Shown here: positions 9,989-20,353 of the stretch, piece by piece
How positions within the stretch are numbered: position 1 is the first letter of the stretch
Layout of the letters: each line of letters starts with the position of its first letter
Assembly (NCBI RefSeq): GCF_013868415.1
Contig: NZ_JACEMT010000051.1
Location: 62,001-126,000 of the forward strand
Reading direction: 5' to 3'
Origin: Marinobacterium marinum
GTDB lineage: Bacteria; Pseudomonadota; Gammaproteobacteria; Pseudomonadales; Balneatricaceae
Length of the DNA: 64,000 bases
Notes under the pieces: generated by a model
Database searches by the model: none
What the model saw: the letters and a program-made list of their open reading frames with translations, nothing else
What the model was told of the DNA's origin: nothing
Made by a program: the position numbers and the translations under genes

Positions 9989-11095
9989 ATGAGCGATCCA
10001 AGGGAGTGGATCGCTGCCAGTCTGCTGCCGGGTATTGGCCCGGTAACGCTGGCGCGACTCCGCCAGGCGGGCATCAGTATCCCCTGTCTGCTGACAGGGC
10101 GTACGGCTCTTCCTCCAGACTGCCGATTACGGCCGGAAACCCTGGCCGGGCTGCACGATTATCAGCGCCAGGGCGCCCTGTATGATCGGGCCGGTGAATT
10201 GCGGGACTATGCGCAGCAGCATCAGTTGCACCTGCTGACGTTCGGCGATGCCGCATACCCTGACCTGCTGCGGCAGATCCCTGACCCGCCCGCCCTGCTC
10301 TGGGTTGATGGCGATCCGGAACTCTTATCTCTGCCGCAACTGGCGCTGGTGGGCAGTCGCAAGGCAAGCCGAGAAGGTGTACGCCTGGCCTACGAGTTTG
10401 CCGGAGCCCTGTCGACCGCCGGGCTGATACCGGTGAGTGGGCTGGCGCTGGGCATTGATGCAGCGGCCCACAGTGCCTGCGTTGATCGGCAAGCCCCCAC
10501 GCTGGCGGTGGTGGGCACCGGTCTGGATCGTGTCTATCCGCAGCGGCACCGGGCGCTGGCCGCAGCTATTGTTGATCAGGGAGGTGCTATCGTCTCCGAG
10601 TATCCACCCGGTACGGCTCCGCTGCCCGGCAATTTCCCCCGTCGCAACCGGCTGATCAGCGGCTTGTCCGTCGGCACTCTGGTCGTTGAAGCGGCGCTGC
10701 GCAGCGGTTCGCTGATCACGGCCCGGCAGGCCCTGGAACAGGGGCGTGAAGTCTTTGCCATCCCCGGCTCCATCCATAACCCCTTCAGTCGAGGCTGCCA
10801 CGCCCTGATTCGTGAGGGTGCGACACTGGTTGAACAGGTCGATCAGATCATCGAACAATTAGGGCCCTTGCTGGGTGGGTTGCTGACTGTTCAGGTGTCA
10901 CCGATGTCGCCTGAACCGGAGGCGCTCGTTGCCGCGACGGGGTTGTTGGCCCAAATTCCGTTTGACAGTATCTGGCTGGACCAGCTGGCCGAACAACTGC
11001 AGCTGAGCGTGGCCGAGCTGCAGTCGGGGCTGATGCTGCTGGAGCTGGATGGCTATATTGAATTGCGTGGCTCTCGGGTTCGTCGCGTACGCTAG
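9989..11095 (+). CDS. dprA: DNA-processing protein DprA
   Basis: Loads RecA onto incoming single-stranded DNA during natural transformation. The 368-residue protein has a helical N-terminus, a Rossmann core from about 113 to 300 (LALVGSRKAS, VSGLALGIDAAAH, NFPRRNRLISGLS, EAALRSGSLITARQAL) and a C-terminal winged-helix region from about 305. All core motifs are intact. It starts 24 bases after the LysM gene, so the two are probably co-transcribed. A periplasmic LigE-type ligase elsewhere in the window would fit DNA uptake, but no uptake pilus gene is present here. Confidence 0.96.
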   Translation: MSDPREWIAASLLPGIGPVTLARLRQAGISIPCLLTGRTALPPDCRLRPETLAGLHDYQRQGALYDRAGELRDYAQQHQLHLLTFGDAAYPDLLRQIPDPPALLWVDGDPELLSLPQLALVGSRKASREGVRLAYEFAGALSTAGLIPVSGLALGIDAAAHSACVDRQAPTLAVVGTGLDRVYPQRHRALAAAIVDQGGAIVSEYPPGTAPLPGNFPRRNRLISGLSVGTLVVEAALRSGSLITARQALEQGREVFAIPGSIHNPFSRGCHALIREGATLVEQVDQIIEQLGPLLGGLLTVQVSPMSPEPEALVAATGLLAQIPFDSIWLDQLAEQLQLSVAELQSGLMLLELDGYIELRGSRVRRVR

Positions 11096-11160
11096 CAGCG
11101 GATGAACAGCTGATCTCATTCACCGCCTTTCAAGTGGGGGAATTTTCATCCGGTGCTTGC

Positions 11161-11166
11161 TATAAT
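11161..11166 (+). promoter_or_regulatory. Extended -10 promoter of purEK
   Basis: TATAAT preceded by TGC (extended -10, TGn). No TTGACA-like -35 is present at 17 bp. It lies about 100 bases before the purE ATG. No clear PurR operator was recognised. Confidence 0.45.
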
Positions 11167-11269
11167 TGCGCCCTTTCCTTTTTTCCGGCTGTGCCGGAAG
11201 CCAGACCGTACGTGTGGTGGCGGCGCCCTTTGCCCTGCTGCGCAGTCAGAGTGATGACGGGAGTAACAG

Positions 11270-11758
11270 ATGAGTGCAAAAGTGGCGATCGTGATGGGTT
11301 CGCGTTCGGATTGGCCCACCATGGAGGAAGCGGCCGGTATCCTTGATACCCTGGGCGTTGAGTACCATGCCGAGGTAGTATCCGCGCACCGTACGCCGGA
11401 CAAAATGTTTCGTTTTGCCGAGCAGGCGGCTGATAACGGCTATAAGGTCATTATTGCCGGTGCGGGGGGCGCAGCCCACTTGCCGGGCATGATTGCGGCC
11501 AAGACACTGGTACCGGTACTGGGCGTACCGGTGCAAAGCAAGGCGCTGAGTGGTCAGGACAGCATGCTGTCTATTTTGCAGATGCCGCGTGGTATCCCGG
11601 TCGGTACGCTGGCCATTGGCGGTGCGGGTGCATTCAATGCAGGGCTGCTGGCGGCACAGATGCTGGCGACCGAAGATGCGGCTCTTGCGCAGCGTTTGGC
11701 CGACTGGCGTCAGGCCCAGACCCAGACTGTCCTCGACAACCCCGATCCGCGAGGTTGA
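11270..11758 (+). CDS. purE: N5-carboxyaminoimidazole ribonucleotide mutase
   Basis: Class I PurE: converts N5-CAIR made by PurK to CAIR in purine synthesis. The 162-residue protein has GSRSDW at 10-15, SAHRTPD at 38-44 (catalytic His40) and [12 protein letters not shown] near 63-74. The start is ATG with a GGAG-type site upstream. purK follows directly, which confirms the two-step N5-CAIR route. Confidence 0.97.
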   Translation: MSAKVAIVMGSRSDWPTMEEAAGILDTLGVEYHAEVVSAHRTPDKMFRFAEQAADNGYKVIIAGAGGAAHLPGMIAAKTLVPVLGVPVQSKALSGQDSMLSILQMPRGIPVGTLAIGGAGAFNAGLLAAQMLATEDAALAQRLADWRQAQTQTVLDNPDPRG

Positions 11759-11763
11759 TTGCC

Positions 11764-12828
11764 ATGCTGCCACGAATAGTCGTAGCCGGTAACGGTCAGT
11801 TGGGTCAAATGCTGTCACAGGCCGGTGCGCCCATGCAGATCGAGGTGTTGCCGGTTGATCCCAATGGTGATGTCGAGCTGGGCCTGCGGCCCGATGACGT
11901 GATTACTGTCGAAATCGAGCACTGGTCCGACAGTGTTAGCGGCCTGCAGTTGAAACAGCACCCGAATTTCCGCAATGCCGCTGCGTTGTATGCGGTTATT
12001 GATCGTCAGCGTCAGAAGGCCCTGCTGGACCGTCTGCAGGTGCCGACCTCACCTTGGGTCAGTCTGGAAGGCGATAACCTTCAGACGCAACTGGAATCGA
12101 TTGGTGACAAGGTGATCGTCAAGCGCCGCCGTGGCGGCTATGACGGCCGTGGTCAGTGGCGTTGGCAAAAAGGCGATCAGCCGGAAACGGAATGGGCCGG
12201 TGAATGCATCGCCGAGGCGATGATCCCGTTCAGTCATGAAGTCTCTTTGGTTGGCGCACGTAATGCGGCCGGCGAAAAGGTGTTCTATCCGTTGACACGC
12301 AACTGGCATGAGAATGGCATCCTGCGCGCCAGTGTGGCCAATCTGCCGGTTCCTGCCGAACAGCAGCGTAATGCCGAAGCCTGGTTGGGTCGTGTTATGG
12401 ACGACGAAGGCTATATCGGCGTGATGGCGATGGAGTGCTTCGTGGTGGATGGCGAACTGCTGGTCAATGAACTGGCGCCACGGGTGCACAACTCCGGCCA
12501 CTGGACGCAGGAAGGTTCTGCCATCAGTCAGTTCCAACTGCACCTGCGTGCGCTGGCGGACTTGCCGTTGATCACGCCACCGGTAGAGGGCGCGTCCGTG
12601 ATGTACAACCTGTTGGGACGTGACTGGAAGCCCGAATGGCTGCAGGTACCGGGTGTGCATGTCCACTGGTATGGCAAGGAAATTCGTCCGGGGCGAAAGG
12701 TCGGCCACGTGAATATCTGCCGAGCCGATGTGGCGTCGTTGATCGACAGTCTGCAAGCGTTGCAGGCCCTGGTCGATGATGACGACAAGGTCGTATTCGA
12801 CTGGAGTATCGCGCAACTGCAGGGCTGA
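11764..12828 (+). CDS. purK: N5-carboxyaminoimidazole ribonucleotide synthase
   Basis: ATP-grasp enzyme that carboxylates AIR to N5-CAIR using bicarbonate. From the ATG at 11764 (GAGG at 9 bp) it is 354 residues, beginning MLPRIVVAGNGQLGQML; GNGQLG is the family signature. An in-frame TTG at 11755 overlaps the purE stop but has no spaced ribosome site. The ATP-grasp region shows KRRRGGYDGRGQW near 118-130 and ELAPRVHNSGHWT near 240-252. Confidence 0.96.
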   Translation: MLPRIVVAGNGQLGQMLSQAGAPMQIEVLPVDPNGDVELGLRPDDVITVEIEHWSDSVSGLQLKQHPNFRNAAALYAVIDRQRQKALLDRLQVPTSPWVSLEGDNLQTQLESIGDKVIVKRRRGGYDGRGQWRWQKGDQPETEWAGECIAEAMIPFSHEVSLVGARNAAGEKVFYPLTRNWHENGILRASVANLPVPAEQQRNAEAWLGRVMDDEGYIGVMAMECFVVDGELLVNELAPRVHNSGHWTQEGSAISQFQLHLRALADLPLITPPVEGASVMYNLLGRDWKPEWLQVPGVHVHWYGKEIRPGRKVGHVNICRADVASLIDSLQALQALVDDDDKVVFDWSIAQLQG

Positions 12829-12852
12829 TCGGTCCTGCTGTCCATTCTGCAA

Positions 12853-12880
12853 GGAGTAATGACCGTCGCGTTGTTACTCC
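12853..12880 (+). terminator. Weak hairpin after purK
   Basis: Arms GGAGTAA (12853-12859) and TTACTCC (12874-12880) form a 7-bp stem. There is no T run after it, so termination is uncertain. Confidence 0.25.
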
Positions 12881-12910
12881 GCTCTTCCCTTCTTTCGCGG
12901 TGGTGACAAC

Positions 12911-13468
12911 ATGAATCACTGGCAACTCAAGGAAGCGGTTCGCTGCATCAAGGGCGGTGGTATTATCGCTTATCCGACGGAAGCTGTCTGGGGGCTGGGC
13001 TGTGACCCCTATAATCGTCAGGCCGTGCAGCGGCTGTTGGACCTGAAACGCCGCCCCGAGCACAAGGGGCTGATTCTGGTGGCGGCGGACGAGGCCCAGA
13101 TTGCACCTCTGCTGGCACCGCTCAGTCGCAAGCAGCGGCAGTGTCTGAGTGAGACCTGGCCCGGGCCTAACACCTGGCTATTGCCTGATCCGCAGGGGTT
13201 GATTCCGCATTGGGTCAAGGGGTGCCACAGCCAGGTTGCCGTGCGTATCAGTGCGCACCCGCTGGTTCAGGCGCTTTGCCGAGCCTATGGTGGCCCTCTT
13301 ATATCGACCTCAGCCAACCGAAGTACCTCAGACCCTGCAAGGTCTAAGCTGAAAGTTAGTGCTTACTTCGGCTCTAGCCTTGATTTTATATTGCCAGGTG
13401 AGCTGGGAGGGTCGGATAAGCCCAGTGTTATCCGCAATATTATAGATATGAAAACGATCAGGGCGTAA
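12911..13468 (+). CDS. tsaC: Threonylcarbamoyl-AMP synthase (TsaC/YrdC)
   Basis: Makes threonylcarbamoyl-AMP from threonine, bicarbonate and ATP for the t6A37 modification of ANN-decoding tRNAs. The 185-residue protein is the short TsaC type, without the Sua5 C-terminal domain. Conserved features: YPTEAVWGLGCDP at 21-33, KRRPEHKG at 46-53 and STSANRS at 132-138. The last 150 bases look more AT-rich than their surroundings, but the frame is intact. It sits just ahead of hemF-aroE, as in Pseudomonas. Confidence 0.95.
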   Translation: MNHWQLKEAVRCIKGGGIIAYPTEAVWGLGCDPYNRQAVQRLLDLKRRPEHKGLILVAADEAQIAPLLAPLSRKQRQCLSETWPGPNTWLLPDPQGLIPHWVKGCHSQVAVRISAHPLVQALCRAYGGPLISTSANRSTSDPARSKLKVSAYFGSSLDFILPGELGGSDKPSVIRNIIDMKTIRA

Positions 13469-13490
13469 GTAAGTATTCGCTCACAAGTAG

Positions 13491-14417
<927 letters not shown>

Positions 14418-14418
14418 G

Positions 14419-15249
14419 ATGGCGGATCGCTATGCCGTGTTCGGCAACCCCATCGCGCACAGCAAGTCGCCGCAGATCCATGCCCGCTTTGCCAAGCAGA
14501 CCGGGCAGGTGCTGACGTACACAGCCGAGCACATCGAGGAAAATGACTTCGAGGCGGCGGTGGAACGCTTTCTGCAGGGTGACGGCAAGGGGCTGAATAT
14601 CACGGTGCCGTTCAAGGAGCGGGCCTGGGCGCTGGCGCAGTGGCGCAGCGAACGCGCCGAGCTGGCGGGTGCGGTTAATACCCTGTATCGACTGGACGAT
14701 GGCCGCATCGCCGGTGACAACACCGATGGCATCGGCCTGGTGCGGGATCTGGCGGATAACAGCGGTGTGACCCTGAACGGCGCCCGGGTGCTGGTGCTCG
14801 GTGCCGGTGGCGCGGTGCGCGGCGTGCTCCAGCCGCTGCTGGCGGCGGGCGTGGCTTCTATTCTGGTTGCCAACCGCACCCTTGCCCGAGCCGAGACGCT
14901 GGCTGAACTCTTTGCCGATGATAGCCGGGTAAGGGCCAGCGGTTTCGATCAGGTGCCCGCCGAGGCGTTTGATCTGATCATAAATGGCACTTCGGCCAGC
15001 CTGCAGGGCGAACTGCCGCCGGTGCCTGCCGCTGCGGTCGGTGCCTCTACCGCCTGCTATGACATGATGTATGGGGCCGAGCCGACGCCCTTCTGCCGCT
15101 GGGCCAGCGAGCAGGGTGCAGCCCGGGTGGTCGATGGCTTGGGCATGCTGGTGGAACAGGCAGCGGAGTCCTTCCGTATCTGGCGCGGCGTTCAACCCGA
15201 CACGGAGTCGGTGATCGCGGATCTGCGCGCGGCGCTTCAGGCCGGCTGA
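14419..15249 (+). CDS. aroE: Shikimate dehydrogenase
   Basis: NADPH-dependent reduction of 3-dehydroshikimate in aromatic amino acid synthesis. From the ATG at 14419, one base after the hemF stop, it is 276 residues; an open extension into hemF (from 14335) is rejected. Motifs: NPIAHSKSP at 10-18 for substrate binding, NITVPFKE at 60-67 with catalytic Lys66, GDNTDGIGL at 99-107 and GAGGAVRGV at 128-136 for nucleotide binding. Confidence 0.97.
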   Translation: MADRYAVFGNPIAHSKSPQIHARFAKQTGQVLTYTAEHIEENDFEAAVERFLQGDGKGLNITVPFKERAWALAQWRSERAELAGAVNTLYRLDDGRIAGDNTDGIGLVRDLADNSGVTLNGARVLVLGAGGAVRGVLQPLLAAGVASILVANRTLARAETLAELFADDSRVRASGFDQVPAEAFDLIINGTSASLQGELPPVPAAAVGASTACYDMMYGAEPTPFCRWASEQGAARVVDGLGMLVEQAAESFRIWRGVQPDTESVIADLRAALQAG

Positions 15250-15326
15250 GCCATTGTCTTGGCAAAGCCTGGATTAAAGTTCTAGCACGCTGAATCTGAA
15301 CGCCTTTTCCCGTTCTCTTTGCCACA

Positions 15327-15362
15327 ACCGCCTTGCATCCGGCAAATGCGAGGCGGTATAAC
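15327..15362 (+). promoter_or_regulatory. Promoter of the Lon-like gene with an overlapping dyad
   Basis: TTGCAT (15333-15338) and TATAAC (15357-15362) are separated by 18 bp. The spacer lies in an inverted repeat: ACCGCCT-T-GCAT (15327-15338) and ATGC-G-AGGCGGT (15346-15357), with a 7-base centre and one mismatched pair. The dyad may be an operator or the end hairpin of the aroE transcript. Confidence 0.45.
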
Positions 15363-15394
15363 AGAGACACACCCTCTGTTAGTGGAGTACGCGC

Positions 15395-17767
15395 ATGGAC
15401 AAGCATCTGCCACTGGCGCCTGCGGCGCTGTACCGTACCTGCGACCCGGAACTCCTGCCTTTCAAGACGACCGAATCACTGGAGCCGTTTGCCGGTTTCT
15501 TTGGCCAGGACCGTGCCATCGAAGCAATGGCGTTCGGGATTGGCATGCAGCGTCCCGGGTACAACCTCTTTGTCATGGGTAATCCGCACACCGGTCGTTT
15601 TTCCTTTGCGATGGAAAGCCTCAAAACGTCGGCCAAGAAACAGGGCAAGCCCAGCGACTGGTGTTACCTGAATAACCTGGTGGACAACCGCTATCCGAGT
15701 GTTCTGGAACTGCCTGCCGGCAAAGCGGTACATCTGAAGCGTGATATTCGCTACCTGCTCGACAGTGTGCTGGGTGAATTGCCGGCAGCGTTTGAAAACC
15801 CTGCCTATCAGCGTCTGAAGAGTCAGATCGAGCGTGAATTCAATCGTCATTATGACGAGGCCTTGAACCAGGTCGAGCGCAAGGGGCGTGAGTACAGCAT
15901 CGCGGTCTACCGGGATGGCGCAACGGTCGGTTTTACACCGGTGGCGAATGGCCAGGCAATGGATGAGGCGGCGTTTTCGCAACTGCCGGAAGCCGAGCGG
16001 GAAGCCATTCAGTCACATATCTCCGAACTGGAGGAAATGCTCAATGACAGTCTGACCGGCTTGCCGGTCTGGCGCCGCGAGGCGGCTGAACAGATGCGGG
16101 CATTGGACCGAAACAGTGCGCGTCAGGCGGTGGAGCCGCTGATTCAGCCGTTGCGGGACAAGTATGCGAATATCGGCGGTATCGTGGATTATCTGCAGCA
16201 TGTGGAAACCGACCTGATCCGCAACGGCAGTGATCTGTTGGGAGAGGATGGTGCGCTGGAGGGCAAGAGTGATGCCGTGCGACGAGAGTATCTGGAGCAG
16301 AATTACGGTTTGAACCTGCTGGTCGACAACAACAAGACCAAGGGGGCGCCGGTGGTGTTTGAATCGCACCCCAGCTACGAGAATCTGTTTGGACGGGTCG
16401 AGTACGTCAGTGAAATGGGATCGATGGTAACCAACTATACGTTGATCCGTGCAGGCGCCCTGCATCGCGCCAACGGCGGCTACCTGGTACTGGAAGCGGA
16501 AAAACTGCTGGAGCAGCCGTTCGTCTATTCGGCGCTCAAGCGGGCGCTGAAGGCGCATGAGGTTCGTATTGAAAGCCCGGTCAGCGAGTATACCGGTATC
16601 AGCGCGATTACGTTGAGCCCTCAGCCAGCCGCGTTGAAAGTGAAGGTGGTATTGGTGGGCGAGCGTGATACCTATTACCTGCTGCAGGAGCTGGATCACG
16701 ATTTCGAGAAGATGTTTCGTGTGGTGGTCGATTTTGATGAAGATGTGCATCGCACGCCCCACTCGATTCGCCAGTACGCACGGCTGATGAAAACGCTGGC
16801 GAATGAGGAGAGCCTGGCACCGCTGACGCGCCGAGCCGTTGCGCGTCTGGTGGAACACAGTTCGCGTCTGGCCGGTGATCAGGAGCTGTTGTCCGCCCAT
16901 GTCGGGGAGCTGGTCGATCTGCTGTGTGAGTCGGATTTCCGTCGCCGTGAGCAAAATGATGCCCTGATCAACGCTGAACATGTGGAGCTGGCGCTGGAGG
17001 CGAAGGAGCGCCGTACCGGGCGCTTGTCACAGAAAATACTGGAAAGCATGCTCAACGAAACGGTCTTGATCGACACCGATCTTGAGGCAGTGGGCAAGTC
17101 CAACGGCCTGACGGTACTTCAGGTCGGAGATGTTTCTTTCGGCAGTCCGGCGCGGATTACGGCCACGGTGCACCCGGGCAATAAGGGGATAGTGGATATC
17201 GAGCGAGAGGTGACGCTGGGGCAGCCCATCCATTCCAAGGGCGTGCTGATACTGTCCGGCTATCTGGGACACAAGTATGCCGGTGACTTTCCGCTGGCAC
17301 TGTCGGCCAGCCTGGCGATGGAGCAGTCCTACGGTTATGTGGACGGAGACAGCGCTTCCCTTGCCGAAATCTGTACGCTGATTTCGGCCCTGACGCATAT
17401 CCCGATTCGTCAGCAGTTTGCCATTACCGGGTCCATTAACCAGTATGGTGAAGTGCAGGCTATTGGTGGTGTGAATGAGAAAATCGAAGGCTTTTTCCAT
17501 CTGTGTAAAACACGTGGCCTGACCGGTTGGCAGGGATGCATTATTCCGCGCGCCAATGTGCGCCACTTGATGCTGAAGGCCGAGGTGGTACAGGCAGTCG
17601 AGGATGGCGTTTTCCATATCCATGCGGTCGCCACTGTGGACGAATGCCTGGAGATCCTGATGGGCCGAGCGGCTGGAGTACGCAAGGAGGACGGTCATTT
17701 TACCCAGCGCAGCATCAATGCCCTGGTGGTCAAGCGCCTGCGAGAGCTGGCCAAGGCGAAGGCATGA
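15395..17767 (+). CDS. Lon-like ATP-dependent protease (S16 family, YcbZ/AAA_32 type)
   Basis: A 790-residue cytoplasmic protein. The C-terminal S16 protease domain has the Ser-Lys dyad: Ser653 in DGDSASLAE and Lys696 in GGVNEKIEGF. The N-terminal half matches the Lon-related proteins typified by E. coli YcbZ rather than classical Lon. Its P-loop equivalent, MGNPHTGRFS near residues 50-59, lacks the usual GKS/T. A helical middle (about 130-300) may be an inserted coiled region. Substrates are unknown. GGAG lies 7 bp before the ATG; it has its own promoter. Confidence 0.85.
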   Translation: MDKHLPLAPAALYRTCDPELLPFKTTESLEPFAGFFGQDRAIEAMAFGIGMQRPGYNLFVMGNPHTGRFSFAMESLKTSAKKQGKPSDWCYLNNLVDNRYPSVLELPAGKAVHLKRDIRYLLDSVLGELPAAFENPAYQRLKSQIEREFNRHYDEALNQVERKGREYSIAVYRDGATVGFTPVANGQAMDEAAFSQLPEAEREAIQSHISELEEMLNDSLTGLPVWRREAAEQMRALDRNSARQAVEPLIQPLRDKYANIGGIVDYLQHVETDLIRNGSDLLGEDGALEGKSDAVRREYLEQNYGLNLLVDNNKTKGAPVVFESHPSYENLFGRVEYVSEMGSMVTNYTLIRAGALHRANGGYLVLEAEKLLEQPFVYSALKRALKAHEVRIESPVSEYTGISAITLSPQPAALKVKVVLVGERDTYYLLQELDHDFEKMFRVVVDFDEDVHRTPHSIRQYARLMKTLANEESLAPLTRRAVARLVEHSSRLAGDQELLSAHVGELVDLLCESDFRRREQNDALINAEHVELALEAKERRTGRLSQKILESMLNETVLIDTDLEAVGKSNGLTVLQVGDVSFGSPARITATVHPGNKGIVDIEREVTLGQPIHSKGVLILSGYLGHKYAGDFPLALSASLAMEQSYGYVDGDSASLAEICTLISALTHIPIRQQFAITGSINQYGEVQAIGGVNEKIEGFFHLCKTRGLTGWQGCIIPRANVRHLMLKAEVVQAVEDGVFHIHAVATVDECLEILMGRAAGVRKEDGHFTQRSINALVVKRLRELAKAKA

Positions 17768-17779
17768 GCACAGCAGGGA

Positions 17780-17795
17780 CGGGGTTTATACCCCG
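17780..17795. terminator. Hairpin between convergent Lon-like and TonB receptor genes
   Basis: Stem CGGGGT/ACCCCG around TTAT, in the 51-base gap between convergent stops. There is no T run, so it is a weak bidirectional terminator candidate. Confidence 0.35.
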
Positions 17796-17818
17796 CCCCG
17801 CTACCCGGCGTGGGGGTG

Positions 17819-20236
17819 TCAGAAGCGCATGCCGACTTCCAGCCAGACCTTGCGGCCGGGTGTATATGCGTCGCGGACGCCGTCGAGGTCACTGGTCTTG
17901 GTGTTGATCACCTGATCCAGCACATTACTGACTTCCACCCTTACATACCCCTGGCTGGCCGTCCAGAGACGGGGCTTCCACTGCACCTTGGTATCCAGAG
18001 TGATCAGATCCTCCAGCGTAAAATCCTCGTAGATATCATGGCCGTCGGCGCTGTTCCGGCGAGTGTCGCGGGCAATGGTGCCGCCATTGTTCAGGTTGAT
18101 GAAGTTGGACCAGGTCAGGTTCCAGGCGGGCATTCGGGTGACGCTGCTCAAGCTGACGTGCAACGGGATGTTGTAGTCCCAGGCCGGCAGCTCGCGACGG
18201 TCGATCAGCACGCCTTGGTAGAGGACAGGTTCATCATTGCCGACGCTTTCATAATCATCACCCAGACCGGTATGGGGGTTGCCCTGAAGGTTGCCGGTGC
18301 TGTCTTTCCAGCCCAAGGCCAGACGCGTGACCGTTGCGCTATTGCCGATGATCAGCGGCGTATCGGCATGATCCAGCTCCCAGGTCAGACTCAGTGTTTC
18401 GCTGCGTCCGCTGTTGTCGTAACGCTTCTGACCATCTTCCCTGATGCTACGAATGCCGTTGCGGCTGTCGCGCTGAACCAGCTTGAGGGTACTGTTGAAC
18501 GGCCCGGCCTGCTGGACCCAGCCCAGCATGAGCTCATCCGAGTATGGTGTTGCCAGATCCAGTTGCCCGGAGCGATCCAGTCCATGGATGACCTCGATGC
18601 TGCCGTCATTCTTGTAGCGGGTCTTGGTGGTCATGCCGTTGAGAGCATCATTGATCGCGTATTGCAGAAAACTGCGGCCATAATAGCGATTGGCCCCGGC
18701 CAGCAGACGGGTACGGCCATCACCGTATAGGTCCCAGTCAGCACTCAGACGGGGCGCGATATCCAGATTGTTCAGCCAGTCATTGTGGTCGGCACGCAAC
18801 CCCAGGCGCAGGTTGAGGCGGTGCCAGCGTATCCGGTCATCCAGATAAATGGATTTGCTTAGATAGTCGACACCGATGTTGCCGCTGGCATACCGGGTGA
18901 CCTCGCGCTGTTTGCCATTGGGACGGGGGCTGGGTCGGTAATATCGATCGATGATGACGTCTTCCGGGCGGTTGTAATGGCTGTCGACATAACGCAGCTC
19001 GCCACCGACGGTCAGCTGGTGCTCAGCGGTGCTACCGCGCCGGGTAGCCAGTTCCAGTTTGGGTGCCAGGGTGAAGCTGGTCTGGGTCCGCTCACTGTCG
19101 CCAAAACCGCCTCGGGAAACGCCGGTATTGAGGTCCTGAAACGCAACGGCACTGGTACTGTCGATGTCATCCTGCATGCGGTCCAGCCCCGCATCCATGC
19201 TGAAAGTGTGGCCGCCGGGCAGACGGTATTTGATATTGCCGCCCAGGCCGATGCCGCGGTGGTCTTGCACATAGGGAGCATCATAGAGTGGTGAGGTAAT
19301 ACCATCGTGGTGGCGCTCGGAATAGCGCAGGCTGAATCCGGACTCCAGTTGCTGGTTCCAGTGGGTGTCCAGTCGGGCGTGAAGGTTGTCGATCCGGTCA
19401 TTGAAGTCGATTTGATCACCGTCCGGCTCGGTTTGACGGAAGTCGGACGTTCGTCGGCTCATACCCAGGGTCATGCCGCTGCGCTCGGTCAGTCCCTGCT
19501 GAGCCGAGAAGTGGTAGCTGTCCTTGTGGTAGATGGGGGTGAATTTTGCGTTATAGCTGCCAGCATTTTGAAACTTGTCCAGATCGCGTGGATCCACATG
19601 AAAGGACTCCCATTCATCTCGCTGGAGACCGTAGCGCAGGTCGACGAAATCATGACCGTCATAGCGCTTCATTCTGGCGTTCACCACCCCGCCGGTAAAG
19701 CCGCCAAAGCCGGCCGGTACGTTGCTGTCATATACCTCGATCTGCTCCAGCAGACCCACATCCAGATAATAGCCCTGAGGTGAGCTGCCACTGTCGGTTT
19801 TGGTCAGACCGGGAGTACCGTAATCACTGTTGCCGGAGGCCGGGTTGATATCGTTGTTGACGCCGATGCCATCGATCATGAACAGGTTTTGATAGTAGGC
19901 CTGGCCGTGGAAGGAGAACTCTTCCGGTCGCATGACGCCGCTGTTGGTTGAGCCACGCCCTTTGCGTGAAAAATCCACCGCCGGGTTGATACGCAGCAGA
20001 TCGGCCAGGTTGCCTGCGCCGGTGGGCAACTGCTCGATCAGTGCGTGATCAAGGACCTGTACGCCTGTGGCGAGATTTTGGCCGGTCACCGTGACTTCGG
20101 GGAGGGTCTGCACACAGGAGTGCTGTTGACGGTCGGTACAGTTTTCATTGGTCTGTGTTGTTTGTGCGTTGGCCGAAGCGCCATACAAACCTGTCAGCAG
20201 TGCGACAATGGAGGGGAGATGGGAGTCAGAAAGCAT
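17819..20236 (-). CDS. TonB-dependent outer-membrane receptor
   Basis: An 805-residue receptor: signal peptide (about 1-24), plug domain with LPEVTVTGQNL, FSFHGQAYYQNLFMIDGIGVNN and EQIEVYDSNVPAGFGGFTGG, then a beta-barrel ending in GRKVWLEVGMRF with a terminal Phe. Two cysteines (C33, C41) lie close together before the plug. AAGGA lies 5 bp before the ATG, and a Fur-box-like site lies about 100 bases upstream. It follows a five-gene iron-type cluster on the same strand, so uptake of an iron compound is likely. The ligand cannot be named from sequence. Confidence 0.88.
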   Translation of the reverse strand: MLSDSHLPSIVALLTGLYGASANAQTTQTNENCTDRQQHSCVQTLPEVTVTGQNLATGVQVLDHALIEQLPTGAGNLADLLRINPAVDFSRKGRGSTNSGVMRPEEFSFHGQAYYQNLFMIDGIGVNNDINPASGNSDYGTPGLTKTDSGSSPQGYYLDVGLLEQIEVYDSNVPAGFGGFTGGVVNARMKRYDGHDFVDLRYGLQRDEWESFHVDPRDLDKFQNAGSYNAKFTPIYHKDSYHFSAQQGLTERSGMTLGMSRRTSDFRQTEPDGDQIDFNDRIDNLHARLDTHWNQQLESGFSLRYSERHHDGITSPLYDAPYVQDHRGIGLGGNIKYRLPGGHTFSMDAGLDRMQDDIDSTSAVAFQDLNTGVSRGGFGDSERTQTSFTLAPKLELATRRGSTAEHQLTVGGELRYVDSHYNRPEDVIIDRYYRPSPRPNGKQREVTRYASGNIGVDYLSKSIYLDDRIRWHRLNLRLGLRADHNDWLNNLDIAPRLSADWDLYGDGRTRLLAGANRYYGRSFLQYAINDALNGMTTKTRYKNDGSIEVIHGLDRSGQLDLATPYSDELMLGWVQQAGPFNSTLKLVQRDSRNGIRSIREDGQKRYDNSGRSETLSLTWELDHADTPLIIGNSATVTRLALGWKDSTGNLQGNPHTGLGDDYESVGNDEPVLYQGVLIDRRELPAWDYNIPLHVSLSSVTRMPAWNLTWSNFINLNNGGTIARDTRRNSADGHDIYEDFTLEDLITLDTKVQWKPRLWTASQGYVRVEVSNVLDQVINTKTSDLDGVRDAYTPGRKVWLEVGMRF

Positions 20237-20334
20237 AATGTCCTTTTAACCGGTCGGCAATGCGAGCAGTGCAGCCGCCCCAGGGGGCACATTAGGGCGA
20301 CTGCACGACATAACAAGCATATGATAAACCAATT

Positions 20335-20353
20335 GCTTATAAGAATCATTATT
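20335..20353. promoter_or_regulatory. Fur-box-like site before the TonB receptor
   Basis: The 19-mer matches the consensus GATAATGATAATCATTATC at 14 of 19 positions, including an exact ATCATTAT block. It overlaps the stop codon of the peroxidase gene and lies about 100 bases before the receptor ATG, so the receptor probably has its own iron-repressed promoter. Fur binding is inferred. Confidence 0.6.
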
